Positions 42,300-52,439 of a stretch of DNA of 64,000 bases are shown here, one piece after another; position 1 is the stretch's first letter; every line of letters begins with the position of its first letter. The stretch lies in NCBI RefSeq assembly GCF_964019385.1, contig NC_088654.1, positions 21,110,405-21,174,404 on the forward strand, read 5' to 3'. A program made the position numbers and the translations under genes. The notes under the pieces were generated by a model. That model had not been told where the DNA came from and ran no database searches. It saw only the letters and a list, made by a program, of their open reading frames with translations. The stretch comes from Sycon ciliatum. Lineage: Eukaryota; Porifera; Calcarea; Leucosolenida; Sycettidae.

Positions 42300-42657
42300 G
42301 GCAAACTAATTCATGGGAGTGAAAAAGAGGACAAAATGTTACGAGTTATGACTAACTGTCCGCCAACGTAACCAGATATTATACAGTCAGCGAGTGCGAC
42401 AAAATGGCACAAAACTGACAAGGAGTACTGAGACATTCGGCGACCTGTTGCGACAGTTGGAAGGTCGTTGTTTGCGCCTTGGAGAAGTGCTGGAGCTAGG
42501 TGTCAGGTCGCCGAATGTCTCAGTACTCCTTGTCAGCTTTGTGCCATTTTGTCGCACTCGCTCACTGTATAATATCTGGTTACGTCGGTGGACAGTTAGT
42601 CATAACTCGTAACATTTTGTCCTCCTTTTTTCGCCATAATTTAATTGGCTCACCATC
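42300..42657. mobile_element. MITE-F copy 1, long inverted repeats
   Basis: Arms of about 118 bp (42,328-42,445 and 42,505-42,625), beginning GGACAAAATGTTACGAGTTA and ending in a CATTCGGCGACCT / AGGTCGCCGAATG pair, surround a 60-bp loop. The outer right end includes CCATAATTTAATTGGCTCAC. Related copies lie at 42,998, 47,545 and 52,034. No coding capacity. Confidence 0.8.
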
Positions 42658-42997
42658 CGAGTTAAATTCAATGGACCAATGGATTTATCAGAATTATCAT
42701 TGAGGGATTGAGAGACTTCATAGTTTCAATTGGAATCGTTTGACCCAATTTCCTGCCGGTAGCTTCACTAGACAACTTTCCGACGGAAAACGCATTCGTG
42801 CCAATCGGATCAATCACCGACTTTTAAAGGAATCATAGGCGCTATTAAAATTTAAAAAAAAGCAAGGACCATTGGGCTATAATTAGGCCTTGACGGATTA
42901 TGCTAATATTTTCGTGAAATTATGCTTTTCGCATTGCTTAAAAAACCGCAGAATTATGCTATTTTTATGCTAAAAATCATCATATTGTAACTCCGGT

Positions 42998-43255
42998 GGT
43001 GAGCCAATTAAATAATTGTGAAAATCCCCTCTTGGACCTTTCCGAACCTGAGCCTTCCAAGTTGGAAGGTTTTTGGTTTGCGCCTTGGAGAAGTGTTGGA
43101 GCTAAGTGTCAGGTCGCCGAATGTCTCAGTACTCCTTGTCAGTTTCGTGCCATTTTGTCGCACTTGCTGACTTTATAAGATCTGGTTACGTTGGTGGACA
43201 GTTAGTCATGACTCGTAACATTTTGTCCTTCTTCTTTTCACAGTTATCAAATTAT
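42998..43255. mobile_element. MITE-F copy 2, left arm mostly deleted
   Basis: It begins GGTGAGCCAATTAAATAATT (the terminus seen inverted in copies 1 and 3) and contains the loop plus the complete right arm (GTCAGGTCGCCGAATGTCTC ... GTAACATTTTGTCC). The flanks (42,885-42,970 and 43,250-43,290) contain repeated AATTATGCT motifs, so it may have inserted into another repeat. Confidence 0.7.
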
Positions 43256-43259
43256 GCCG

Positions 43260-44440
43260 CATTATGCTCACATATGCTGCTAATGTACATGATGGTTCTG
43301 TGCAAAATAACAGGGGAATTTTATGTAGAGGGCGTTGTACTGTAGTAGCAAAAGTTCAACGAGGTCAACGCACCGTCCGACCTAGCTACGACCGTCATTA
43401 GGGACCGGCGGATTCTGCTCGAAAAGGTGGTAGATTCTGCTCGAAAAGCAGTGAAATTGGCAGAACCATACAAACCTTATGGCGGGCAATTCCTCGAATT
43501 CTGCTCCATTTTTTATCCACATACCAAACATGCATGAAACTTACCAGAAAAAGTACCGAATTCTGCCAATTTTTCTGCCGGCAGAATCTGCCGGACGCTA
43601 ACCGTCACTGATTGTACTCGTAGTGGACTGGACATATTATCAAGGGAGTCGTAAACCTTCGACTTCCTGGTGCATCTACTTGTACATGTACTTGTACTTG
43701 TAGAACATGTACAACTGTATAAAAATTGATGCGAACAGGCGGATTATTCCAATGGACCGTATGCGTGTTAAAACAAAATGGCGTCATGATTTATTGAAAG
43801 TGGTATAGTTGGTGGTACGAGTGTTCAAACCCATTTGAACTTCATACTGTTCGTCTTCTTTTTGACATGCTCTCTTTCCATGGTCCTTATCTTTTCTTTG
43901 TTGAGAGCTGTTTTGGCTTTCTCCTATACCTCTGGGGGATGCCAAGTGATGGTTTTGAGAGGCTGGTGATGGCTGTGAGCAAGAGTTTGCCGATCGGCGT
44001 CGTCTTCGTTATAGCGATGAAAATACTAGTTACTGCGCACCTGGCAGATATCACAACACGTCGGAGCGTCCAGGAGCAAAGGAATCTTGGGTTTTCACTG
44101 GAATCTAGTTCCTCCAGCATCGTGTAGCCCACCGTCGGTGAATGGCGGTCCAGAAAGGTCGAACCTGGTCTTCTGCAGCATCTCGCAGTCCTGCGAGGCA
44201 CACCGTGTACGCCTGCCATGTATTGTACAAATAAAACGCATGCAGTAGTGGACTCTACAGTGATGAGTCTCAGCCTGTATGCTGCAAAAGACACAGGAAA
44301 TGTGGACGCCAACACCCCAGTCTTCTCCTGCAGGATCTGTTTGACATTGACATTATGCAGTAGGTCGGCATTGACCTGGCAGAGGTCAAAGGTCAAAGGT
44401 AAAAAAATACTCCAGAACCCGCTCGGTACATACTACTTTG
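43260..44440. other. No gene recognised
   Basis: Contains a short duplicated GATTCTGCTCGAAAAG (about 43,401 and 43,432) and several CGGCAGAATTCTGCC-like words (43,540-43,605). No coding sequence could be supported. Confidence 0.35.
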
Positions 44441-45010
44441 GTCGATGTGTCTTGGATTGGTTAGCATCTGGGCTGTCTGTTAATCGTGTAGTCTCCTCAG
44501 GTAAAAGTTGGTGCCGAGTCGTTTGTCAGATGTGAGTCTCCTTCAAGGGCTTAGTTGGTCGGCCTCGTCTAGGCCGTAGGGCTCTAGCACTGTCTGATAA
44601 TAGATAGAGCGGTACATGTTGTTTAACACGTGCGTTCAGGGGCTGAATGGTTCTTCCTACATATCAGCTAACACAATGCCGACATTCAAAGTGGTAGATT
44701 ACATGGCTAATTAGTTGGGTAGGAAGAACGTCCTTCTTCACCGTGAACGCACGCGCTGTAGTGAAGACTGGCGTAAAATAGGTAGCAAAGTAAGTTTGTT
44801 TAACGATTTTTTCACTTCTCGAGCTACATCAAGTGATACTTGACCCTTCCATGGCGGTCTCAGAAAGACTCGGCATGGATTGGGCCCGAAGGGCTGTTCC
44901 GTGGTATTGACAACAGGTTCATTGAATAGTTTGTTCAAGAGATGTACGGGGTAACCATTCTTAGCAAAAGCTTGTTGTTGGGGTAACCATTCTTAGCAAA
45001 ATATTGACGG
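44440..45010 (-). pseudogene. Penelope-like element ORF C-terminus, decayed
   Basis: Minus-strand frames match the PLE ORF at 53.8-55.0 kb: KNGYP, PPWKGQVSLDVAREVKKSLN, RAFTVKKDVLP, YHFECRHCVS, a stop, YVGRTIQPLNARVKQHVPLY and ARALRPRRGRPTKP. It confirms that the AT-hook-like RGRPTK segment after the GIY-YIG start belongs to the family. Several stops and frameshifts are present; the ORF is 5' truncated at KNGYP, directly beside an inverted terminal segment. Confidence 0.75.
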
Positions 45011-45560
45011 AGGATGAGGATCGGCAGACCACGGACAATGAAGGTACTGGCAGTGATGCAGAGCAGGACGAAGATGTTGAGGCCAACAGTGGACAGATGC
45101 AAGGTGAGGGTGATGATATGGAAAAGAGACCCACAATAAAGAAACACCTGTTGTCCAACAGTCAGTGCCGTTCAGTTTCTGAAGACTCTTGTTTCACAGT
45201 TTCGTGCCGTGCTCGTAGGTTTAGTGAACTTAAAGTATTGGAAGCTGTTTTCATTAGAAAATGTCACTAAACTTAGACTATTCTCTTAGCATCCACACAC
45301 ACACATACACCCACCTATGCGCGTACTCCTTACACTTCACCCTCTCCGAGTCTCACGTTGTTATTATTTCTTACCTCCCCACCCCTGTTATTAGTTCACA
45401 CTTCTCTTGTTTTTTGCACTTCACCTTCTTTTCTCCTATTTTCTTTCACATACTGCATTTCGTACTATTCCATGTAGATATTGTTGTTTATTGCTAGATT
45501 TCATTATTGAGACGTAATTTCCCTGATGAATGAATGTCTTTAGAAAACGTGTTAGGAAAC
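45010..45560 (+). mobile_element. Penelope-like element terminal segment (inverted relative to its ORF)
   Basis: The plus-strand sequence (TGGCAGTGATGCAGAGCAGG, acidic-coding; TTCGTGCCGTGCTCGT; TTGGAAGCTGTTTTCATTAG) parallels the 3' region of the other PLE copies (TTTTGTGCCGTGCTCGTCAT; TTGGAAGCTGTTTGTCAGCG). It lies head to head with the truncated ORF at 44.4-45.0 kb, the same arrangement as at 52.4-53.0 kb. Confidence 0.6.
45518..45559 (+). ncRNA. Hammerhead-like motif, divergent stem II
   Basis: Stem I TTTCC / GGAAA, core CTGATGA, core GAAA, stem III AAC-GU-GUU and cleavage-site A are all in place. The stem II region (13 nt, ATGAATGTCTTTA) pairs only weakly. It occupies the equivalent place in a Penelope terminal segment. 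Less secure than the 24.7-25.0 kb motifs. Confidence 0.5.
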
Positions 45561-45761
45561 TCTGTTATCCATCTTTTTTTTCATTACTACGTCCAATGTC
45601 CGCTTCGCTGATTCTGCTTATTGCCTTATATACTTCTATGCAGGGTTGGTATGATCACAGTGTGTACGGCTGAAGTGGACTTCCCCCAGAAAACCAAACG
45701 GCGGGAAGAAGATGCATAGCTGCATTTATAGATAAGGCCTATTCCTATAGGAAATCCTCAC

Positions 45762-45872
45762 CAATACATTTGTAGTTCAAGATCAGTCCATCACACATAA
45801 AGCCATCGTCACAGTCATTTTCTTCTGGACGCAATGTGTCACAATTATGATAGCAGATTCTCTTGTGGTACG
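45762..45872 (-). CDS. Host gene exon: Cys-rich extracellular module
   Basis: 111-bp exon, acceptor ACTTTTCTGTAG, donor ATTG|GTGAGG, phase 1-1 like the FN3 exons downstream. It encodes YHKRICYHNCDTLRPEENDC, DDGFMCDGLILNYKCI. Five Cys (CX3CX9CX5CX8C) suggest a small disulphide module, EGF-like at best; the spacing does not match a standard EGF, so I leave it unnamed. The signal peptide and 5' exons should lie upstream (higher coordinates) but were not recognised in 45.9-64 kb. Confidence 0.6.
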
Positions 45873-46639
45873 CTACAGAAAAGTGAAAAGACATTTTGCG
45901 AAACACAAAACATAGATTAATGAAGAATACGACCAAGGAACAACAAGTTGCACTACAATGTCCACTAACACCACTTAACAATCAGCCCATGCGATAACAT
46001 TGCACGGCACTGACCTGTGGTGTTAGTGAACATTATAGCGTAACTTGTACTGTGTATTTCAGAAGTAGTTCCTTGGTCCTTTTCTTTACACTAAAATTAG
46101 TCCTTGCCTCTCCATCTGAGTATACTGGATTAATTGTAGGCTTCTCATACTTGCATGGCCTGTGCAATCTATGCGGTTTATGCTGTGGTGCTTTCAAATT
46201 GTTTTAAAATTGTTTGAGGATCATGCTTAATTTTACTGAGTGCATTCAGGAGAGAATTGATTTTATTTTATGACTTTAGTTATTTATGGCATGATTGTCG
46301 CGTGGCTTGTTGCATTGTCCACCAGCATCGGGAGGTCTAAGAATTGAGGTTTTGAGATGTTCCTCTGGTATACTTCACACAATATAAGAACAATTACTGG
46401 CGAGTTGCTTCTGGTATATTGTGTTATGTGCTCTAGGTGGCACCTGGTGTCGTGCTGTTGGGATCCAGGATCCTGGATAGGCGTCTGACGCCATATCGCT
46501 GCTGCTGCTGTCCTCAAGGTTGTTCTAGTTCTGCTTTGGGGGCACCTGGTGCCGGGCTGTGTGGGTCAGACCCGCGTTCCTGGATTGTCTCCGGTGCTGA
46601 ATCGCCCTTCTTACTGGCAACGGCTATGCTATGTCCGCC
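45873..46639. other. No feature recognised
   Basis: Probable 5' intron or flank of the host gene. No exon with matching phase or promoter element could be supported. Confidence 0.3.
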
Positions 46640-46716
46640 CTGTGCAGTAAGCCTGCACGCCCCGCATTCCGTTGTGTGTGAGGTGGTAGAGCGGGGGTGC
46701 GTAAGTAAATAATCGC
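46640..46716. repeat. Dispersed repeat R2, copy 1
   Basis: TGTGCAGTAAGCCTGCACGC, CCCGCATTCCGTTGTGTGTG and AGGTGGTAGAG recur at 47,433-47,508 with few changes. The family is unknown. Sequence between the copies is GC-richer than its surroundings. Confidence 0.6.
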
Positions 46717-47200
46717 AAAAAAAGTTCATTCCTCGTTGGCTGGACGCCGTGAAATAAAAGAGAACTCAGGTTTGTTCTTTTGTAGATTTTTACAACGGTT
46801 GCTGGGTGCGAGTGCACAGTTGTTGCTGGAAATCGGTGCTGGCGCAGAATGATGATCGTTGTTTTTTTCATGCCAAGTGGAAAGCTACCCGCCCACCCAC
46901 CCACCAACGCCCACCCACCCACGCCCACCCTATTTGATGTTGCTCTTGAACATCGTACTATCACTGCTGCAGACACTGCTGCTGCTGCTGTTGCTGGTTC
47001 CGCTGGAAGGGTTGTGCTGCGTATGCACTTGCGATAGAGCGTATGAAGCAGACAGTACAAATGGTACACTGTTGAAGGTGTGGTCGACGTTGGCCTGCAG
47101 GATCACACATTCCTGTTGCGTATTAGAACATACAGATGCTGCTACTGTCCCTGTTGTGTGTCGTGGTTTCGGTTTATCTGACGCTCTGCTTCTTGCTACA

Positions 47201-47411
47201 TACGGTTTCTGATGCCGTTTGGCGCATACAGATGCTGCTGCCGCTGTTGCCAATTGCAAGTTGGATCCATAGCCGGATACCGTTGCGAGTTTGTCAGAAT
47301 ATTTGGTTTATACGGTTTCTGATGCCGTTTGGCGCATACAGATGCTGCTGCCGCTGTTGCCAATTGCAAGTTGGATCCATAGCCGGATACCGTTGCGAGT
47401 TTGTCAGAATA
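47201..47411. repeat. Tandem duplication of a 110-bp unit (two copies)
   Basis: The unit starts TACGGTTTCTGATGCCGTTT at 47,201 and again at 47,311, and includes GATGCTGCTGCCGCTGTTGC, GGATCCATAGCCGGATACCG and GAGTTTGTCAGAATAT. The two copies are almost identical, so the duplication is recent (or an assembly artefact). Confidence 0.85.
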
Positions 47412-47432
47412 TGTGTTCTTTGGCAAGAAGTC

Positions 47433-47508
47433 TTGTGCAGTAAGCCTGCACACCCCGCATTCCGTTGTGTGTGAGGTGGTAGAGTGGGGTTCATAAGAAA
47501 ATAATCTA
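47433..47508. repeat. Dispersed repeat R2, copy 2
   Basis: Matches 46,640-46,716 (GTGCAGTAAGCCTGCACACC and CCGTTGTGTGTGAGGTGGTA). It directly follows the tandem duplication and precedes MITE-F copy 3. Confidence 0.6.
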
Positions 47509-47544
47509 GACAAAAGAAGGCATGTATATGGCTGGGTAAGGTAT

Positions 47545-47735
47545 TCGTGAAAAAGGAGGCGGACAAAATGTTACGAGTTATGACCAACTGTCCACCAACA
47601 TAACAAATTCTTATACAGTGCATTTTGTCGCACTCGCTGACTGTATAAGATCTGGTTGCGTTGGTGGACAGTTAGTCAGAACTCGTAACATTTTGTCCTT
47701 CTCCTTTTTAACCATAATTTAATTGGCTCACCATC
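47545..47735. mobile_element. MITE-F copy 3, internally deleted
   Basis: Left arm GGACAAAATGTTACGAGTTA and right arm GTAACATTTTGTCCTTC with CCATAATTTAATTGGCTCAC at the end. The loop and inner arms present in copy 1 are missing, leaving a near-perfect short hairpin around CAGTGCATTTTGTCGCACTC. Sequence from 47,736 to 48,166 is unassigned. Confidence 0.75.
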
Positions 47736-48166
47736 TAAAGTATTTATATTTGTATTTACTGGTTTGAAGGTTTTGAGCAGTTTTATTCAACATTTCATGG
47801 CTCGTTTAACGACCGCCAATGATGAAATAATGAGTGTGAAATGAAGGGTGATATCCAACCACGGCAACTATTTGAAAGAGTAAAAAAAGGTAAAGGCATG
47901 AAGGAATTGACAGTCGAAAATAACCCAAGGTTAACTTAAGAGAGCACAGGTGACAACTAGAAGCAGGCGCAGTTAGCCAGAGATAACACGTTTAAGGCTT
48001 AGAGACAGAGCAGATCATAGGGAGTATGCAGAGAAGAAAGGAGACTTTAGGTTTTAAGTTTTTAATTTAATGTTTTGACGAAGAACACAAACCCGGCTCG
48101 AGACAAAAATGTCCGTCATCCTAAATAACACATCAAAGTTCCGTACACTTGGTCTGTCCATGACCT

Positions 48167-48650
48167 GTGATCGAACTGAAAAGGCGACTACAGCAAGAAG
48201 ATGTCTGTCATGATCTCTCCCCGCAAAGTGAAGCTCATCCTTCTTGCACACTCCATAAAATACCAATATGCCCCACAACACATACGCATGCTCAAAACCC
48301 CGCTCAAGTTACGCCCCAGTATAGCCTTCAACACACACGCACTTGGCACCTCCCTCCCACCAGAACCGACCGCTGTAAAGACTCCCCACTGTACATGTCC
48401 CTAGAATACTACAATGCCCTCCCTGCTAGGATTCGTGACGTTCCTTCCCGACCTGCTTTCAAACAAGAAATCTACTCACTGCTGATTAACTCAATCTGCT
48501 CCTGCAGCGCTTACCCTCTCCCATACTTGTAAAATTCAAAGTGATGTAAATTACTTTCCAACTGCATAACCCGCAGCCCCACCCACAGCATCTCACATTC
48601 TCATAAACATATCTCTCATTGGCGATGGTGCCATCGTGAGAATAAAGAAT
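48167..48650 (+). pseudogene. LINE A/B-related 3' end inserted in a Penelope copy
   Basis: Frames encode HTRTWHLPPTRTDRCKDSPL, YYNALPARIRDVPSRPAFKQ and NSICSCSAYPLPY, equivalent to copy B (RTWHLPTPRTDRCLHSPLY; NSVCSCSDHPSPYT) at perhaps 60% identity. The element ends GGTGCCATCGTGAGAATAAA (48,645), then enters Penelope sequence at GCTTCACATC (48,660). The upstream boundary near 48,100-48,170 contains PLE-type sequence (AACACATCAAAGTTCCGTAC also occurs near 53,550). Confidence 0.75.
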
Positions 48651-48654
48651 TCAA

Positions 48655-49640
48655 ACAAAGCTTCACATCTAACAACAACAGAAACTAATCCATAATACAA
48701 GGCAGCTAATGACAGAGTAAGCAGATCTACATCAGATTACAACCAGACCTATGAATTAACAGTAAACATACAGGAAACAATTGGAGAGGGCGGCGACTGA
48801 CACGAAGGCAACGGCATCTACGGCTGGCGTTGATGGTGATGGTGAAACGCAGGTTGATGCAAATGAGGAAGAGATTCAAACCGGTGCGGATGATGGAGCA
48901 AGTGTTATTCGAGTAGTGAAGGAGAAGGTGAGCTGAGGGAGGATTAGAGTGGGTGTGAGGGTGTGTGCGTGAGTCGAGATTGTGCGCGTACGTTTCGTAA
49001 TAGTAAGTCTTCAGTATACAATCATTTTTTCTCTAGTACTGACTGTTGCCGTACTTATTCTGATTTCTGTTTTTTTGGGTTTTGTGCCGTGCTCGTCATG
49101 GTTATCTGTTGCAGTTAAACGTTTTGGAAGCTGTTTGTCAGCGCATTCATAAACCAAATCTCTGTGTCCAGAAAGATAATATTATTACCCGAAAATTGTT
49201 CAAATAATGTTCGTTTGTGCAGTGTGGCAACGTTGTTGCCACTTGTGCCTAAATGTGTTTTGTCACCTTCTTGTTTATCATTTTTATTATAATCATTTGT
49301 TCTCACTTTTTTTGTTGCTGATGCACACTTGTCACGCTTAGTTCTTACTTGTATACCCTTGTTTTCTGCACACTTTTGTGAGAAATCACGCCTAGATAAT
49401 TGTTGTGCTGTCATTGTATCCTGCTGCCCTACCTTGATTGCTATATTATTTCCTTTGTTCTCATTTTGTTCTTTAGTACAACGATGATTCCTGAAGAGTG
49501 TTGTACGAAAACTTGTTTGAATCATCTTTTTTTCCATCGCTTTTTTCTTCTTTCATGTATTTCCCTTACCTTTTAGGTTGTTTTCACATCGTCTCCATCG
49601 CTTACATGTAAAATAAAGTCATCCTAATGTCACTTCAGCT
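48655..49640 (+). mobile_element. Penelope-like element 3' region
   Basis: Colinear with 59,929-60,715: CAGATCTACATCAGATTACA, GACGAAGGCAACGGCAT-type acidic-coding DNA, TTTTGTGCCGTGCTCGTCAT, GGAAGCTGTTTGTCAGCGCA, then the hammerhead-bearing terminus and a TTCAGCTCGTCATCC end followed by an (AT)n run. It is the 3' part of a PLE that received a LINE insertion almost where PLE K did. Confidence 0.7.
49486..49523 (+). ncRNA. Hammerhead ribozyme motif, core mutated
   Basis: Same 38-nt layout as at 24,963, but the invariant CTGATGA reads CTGAAGA. Stem I is extended to 8 bp (GATGATTC / GAATCATC), and stems II and III are unchanged. The core change is expected to abolish cleavage. Confidence 0.65.
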
Positions 49641-50204
49641 CGTCATCCTTCTTGCCACATATATATATATATAGCTGCTTTGCCTAGCTTGCACATTGAC
49701 CTCATGACGGCTCATGACAAAACGTTGCTAAAATAATATTTTGACAACCCGGTTGACGGTGACTTCAATCGTGTCAATTCAGCAATTCATTGAAGAAATT
49801 CCAGGGAATTTTTAGGCAAAGAAACACACCGCCAGTGCGCAAAATCGCCAGTGCAAAAAGGGATACAGTATTAACATTGGATCATAACGTAACGGTATGA
49901 ATAGACCCTTTGCGCAATAAGCGAGAGGGGTCGAGACGGGGCATGTATGCTGTGCACATAGTGCACGCGCTGCACACTTGGCATGCAACCAGCATGCATG
50001 GTTTTGCTGCAGGACGTGATCAAGTTTCCTGTGACAGGCTGTGTTTTCACGGTCCCGACGCGATGTTCATGTATGTACTCCCCAGCCTTTTTTCATTTTG
50101 AAGTTTTTCTAGTTCTGAAGGAAGAAGTCCTGAAATGCTTCCAAGGACCACTGTTGGGTTCTTGTTTGCAGCAACCATCATCCCTAACGTTAGTCTAAGG
50201 AACC

Positions 50205-50410
50205 CACTTGTCTTTCCATGCGTTCCCTGGTGATGCTGGCATTCCACACTCTGGAATCCTGGCTATCTGGCGAGAAGAAGGCCGCAGTGCTGCGATATCG
50301 TGTACAGTGTTTTGCTCGGAACACTTTGTCCATGACGACTTTCATCCTTGCTTTTGCGAAGATATGGAACGCCCTGCCAAGAGACTCTGGAGCTTGAGAA
50401 AAAGGCATGA
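50205..50410 (+). pseudogene. THAP zinc-finger remnant
   Basis: The frame reads SFHAFPGDAGIPHSGILAIW, REEGRSAAISCTVFCSEHFV, HDDFHP and RLWSLRKRHDPSL. This resembles the second half of a THAP domain (xFHxFP, W/AIxR, the C-x2-H of CSEHF, and DDF). The first Cys pair would lie upstream but that frame is closed by TAA just before. It may be an exon of a P-element-like or THAP gene, now isolated. Sequence from 50,411 to 51,640 has no recognisable gene. Confidence 0.4.
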
Positions 50411-51644
50411 CCCATCCCTGTCTTCGCTATTGGAAGATCGACTGCTTGCTGGCGCTGCTCGAGCTGCTGTTGTTTAAGTGGAGAGAGACGCGGCCTAATC
50501 GCTCAGGTGTGCGGAGAAAGTCATCTGAGTTCGAGCTGTGGCTGTGTGCACGATATGACAGACTTTCACATTATGCACATAGCCACCAAAGTAAAACTCA
50601 TGGACACTATCCACGGGCTTGTTCACTAGTACTACTCCATCAGCTCCCTCTTCACTGTCGTCGGCGACTTGCCCCTGCGTTGGAGATGAGCAAGGATGGT
50701 GTGGCACTCACTCTGGGAAACAGAGGTTCATCACTCATCCACTGGGACGCATGAAATGTTGGGCATGATGAAGGTACACTCGAGGAAGTGGTGCCCTTCT
50801 TAGTTCTAGGAGCATCAGGGTTCTGCATAGAGAAGTGTTTTCTACATCGACAGAGGAGAGAAGGTAGAGAAAAAAATAATAAATATTATTTCAATCTACA
50901 GTAATCCGAAATATCCACTGAATGCAGAACACTTACCGCTCCAACAACTCCTTCTTTTTCCAGACAGATACGCACCCTCATTCAGCAGAAATCTGTCCAG
51001 TTCCGTACACAACCGATCTTCATTTGACAGTTCGTCCACGGGTTCCACAGCCATCGATGGCATACCACTCGACACTCTCTCCTCCATCTCCAAAATGGAA
51101 AAATACGGTGTTCCACCATGCTCAACAACTGATACTCTGCATAAAATCGAAAAGGATGCCCCGTCTCGGATCACGTGGCCGGTATTGTGCAAAGGGTCTA
51201 TTGAAGAACAACCCCCAAGCTCGCCTGGCTATCAGAGCACCTTCTGAACAATGCCATTGTTGCGAGTATGTTGTTGCCTATTCACATTGCTGCTTATGAC
51301 TATATGTTTAGCACTTAAACTAACCACCCTGATAATAACATGTTGCATGCCGCGACAAGCAATGATTCAAGCACTGTACCATTATATATGTAGTTCCGGA
51401 CTTGGTCATCCGCTGATAAGTGTATGGCGTAGTCACCCACAGACGGAGTTAGGGCGCAGAGTCGTTGATCGATGGCCAGCTTGTTGTTCCGAAGATCACT
51501 GTGCACAAGGAGCATATAACTGGATTAAGTACAGAACATATGGCCAGCAAATGCTGGTGTGCTATTTATTGTTTAAAAATATCTTAACCACCAAAGCAGT
51601 CAGTGGAAGATTATCCAAAATGTTCCAGCCAACTGATTGGACCA

Positions 51645-51826
51645 GTACAGTACAGCTAAACCTGTCTAAAACAACCACTCCAGGGACCTTGAAACCGAGG
51701 TCTTTGTTACCAGGTGGTCTCCTTATCCAGGGTCATTTGACTGAAGCATTCCTAGCTCTGGGTCCTTGATTCAGTGGTCTTCCAGAACAGGTGGCCGCCT
51801 TATCCGAGTGGTTGCCTTTTACAGTA
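51645..51826. mobile_element. Short TIR repeat, CTGTAAAAG terminus
   Basis: The left end (TACAGCTAAACCTGTCTAAA, ACAACCACTCC) and the inverted right end (TACTGTAAAAGGCAACCACT) share CTRTAAAA...AACCACT. Internally GGTGGTCTCC and GTGGTCTTCC/GGTGGCCGCC units recur. The right terminus resembles the TIR element at 1,105. Confidence 0.45.
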
Positions 51827-51859
51827 TCTGGAGAAAGTAAGAATCCACACTGAGTGTGT

Positions 51860-52009
51860 TAAATTGTCCTGGCAACATCAGGGAGATCTCACCCAGCTAT
51901 CTGGTTAATCGCTATCAGCGAGTCTCAGTAAATGGCGGTCTAGGTAGTACCACGGAATGCGCCCGAGGTATCCCTCAGGGTCTGTACTCGGGCCACCACT
52001 GCTTTGCGT
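51860..52009 (+). pseudogene. Reverse transcriptase fragment
   Basis: The frame encodes SYLVNRYQRVSVNGGLGSTT, then ECARGIPQGLYSGHH, the RT motif 4/5 region (SYLxNRxQxVxVNG...RGVPQGSxLGP). It stops within a few codons at a (TAA)n tract (52,010-52,033). A small piece of a LINE whose clade cannot be told. Confidence 0.6.
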
Positions 52010-52033
52010 ATAATAATAACAATAATAATAATT

Positions 52034-52410
52034 GTAGAAAGGAAAAGGACATATGGAAACGAGTTAAGAGTAACTCTCCACCACTGTAACTAGATACTAT
52101 ATACAGTCAGAAAGTGCAACAACTAGACACAAAACTGACAGAGTACTGAGACATTCGACGTCCTGACACCTAGCTTCAACACATCTCCGTAGCGCTAACC
52201 GACAGCCTTCCAACTTGGAAGGTTCAAGGTTATGGAAAGACCAAAGAGGGGAAGGCAAGCGCAACGAAAACGAGCACAAGCTACAGTCCCAACGGAACAA
52301 AGAATGTCGATTGTCACTGGACGATGACGAGACCAGTAGGCGATTTGACAAAGCAAACTCTTAACTCGTTTCCATATGTCCTTTTCCTTCTACATTTATT
52401 ATTGGCTCAA
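52034..52410. mobile_element. MITE-F copy 4, divergent
   Basis: TIRs TGTAGAAAGGAAAAGGACAT and its complement ATGTCCTTTTCCTTCTACA (ending 52,394) enclose the family interior (ACAGTCAGAAAGTGCAACAA, GACAGAGTACTGAGACATTC, CTTCCAACTTGGAAGG). The outer right end is GGCTCAATACCCGAGTT. It lies between an RT fragment and the Penelope nest. Confidence 0.75.
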
Positions 52411-52439
52411 TACCCGAGTTTCAAATAATAATAATGTAG

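Noticed and set aside
49115..49537. 140-codon minus-strand frame (also equivalents at 52,674-53,105 and 60,046-60,588)
   Set aside because: They run through the non-coding terminal segment of the Penelope family in either orientation and only reflect its low stop density.
50407..51769. Open frames of 100-170 codons on both strands
   Set aside because: No domain, splice signals or repeats support them, and overlapping frames on both strands indicate chance.
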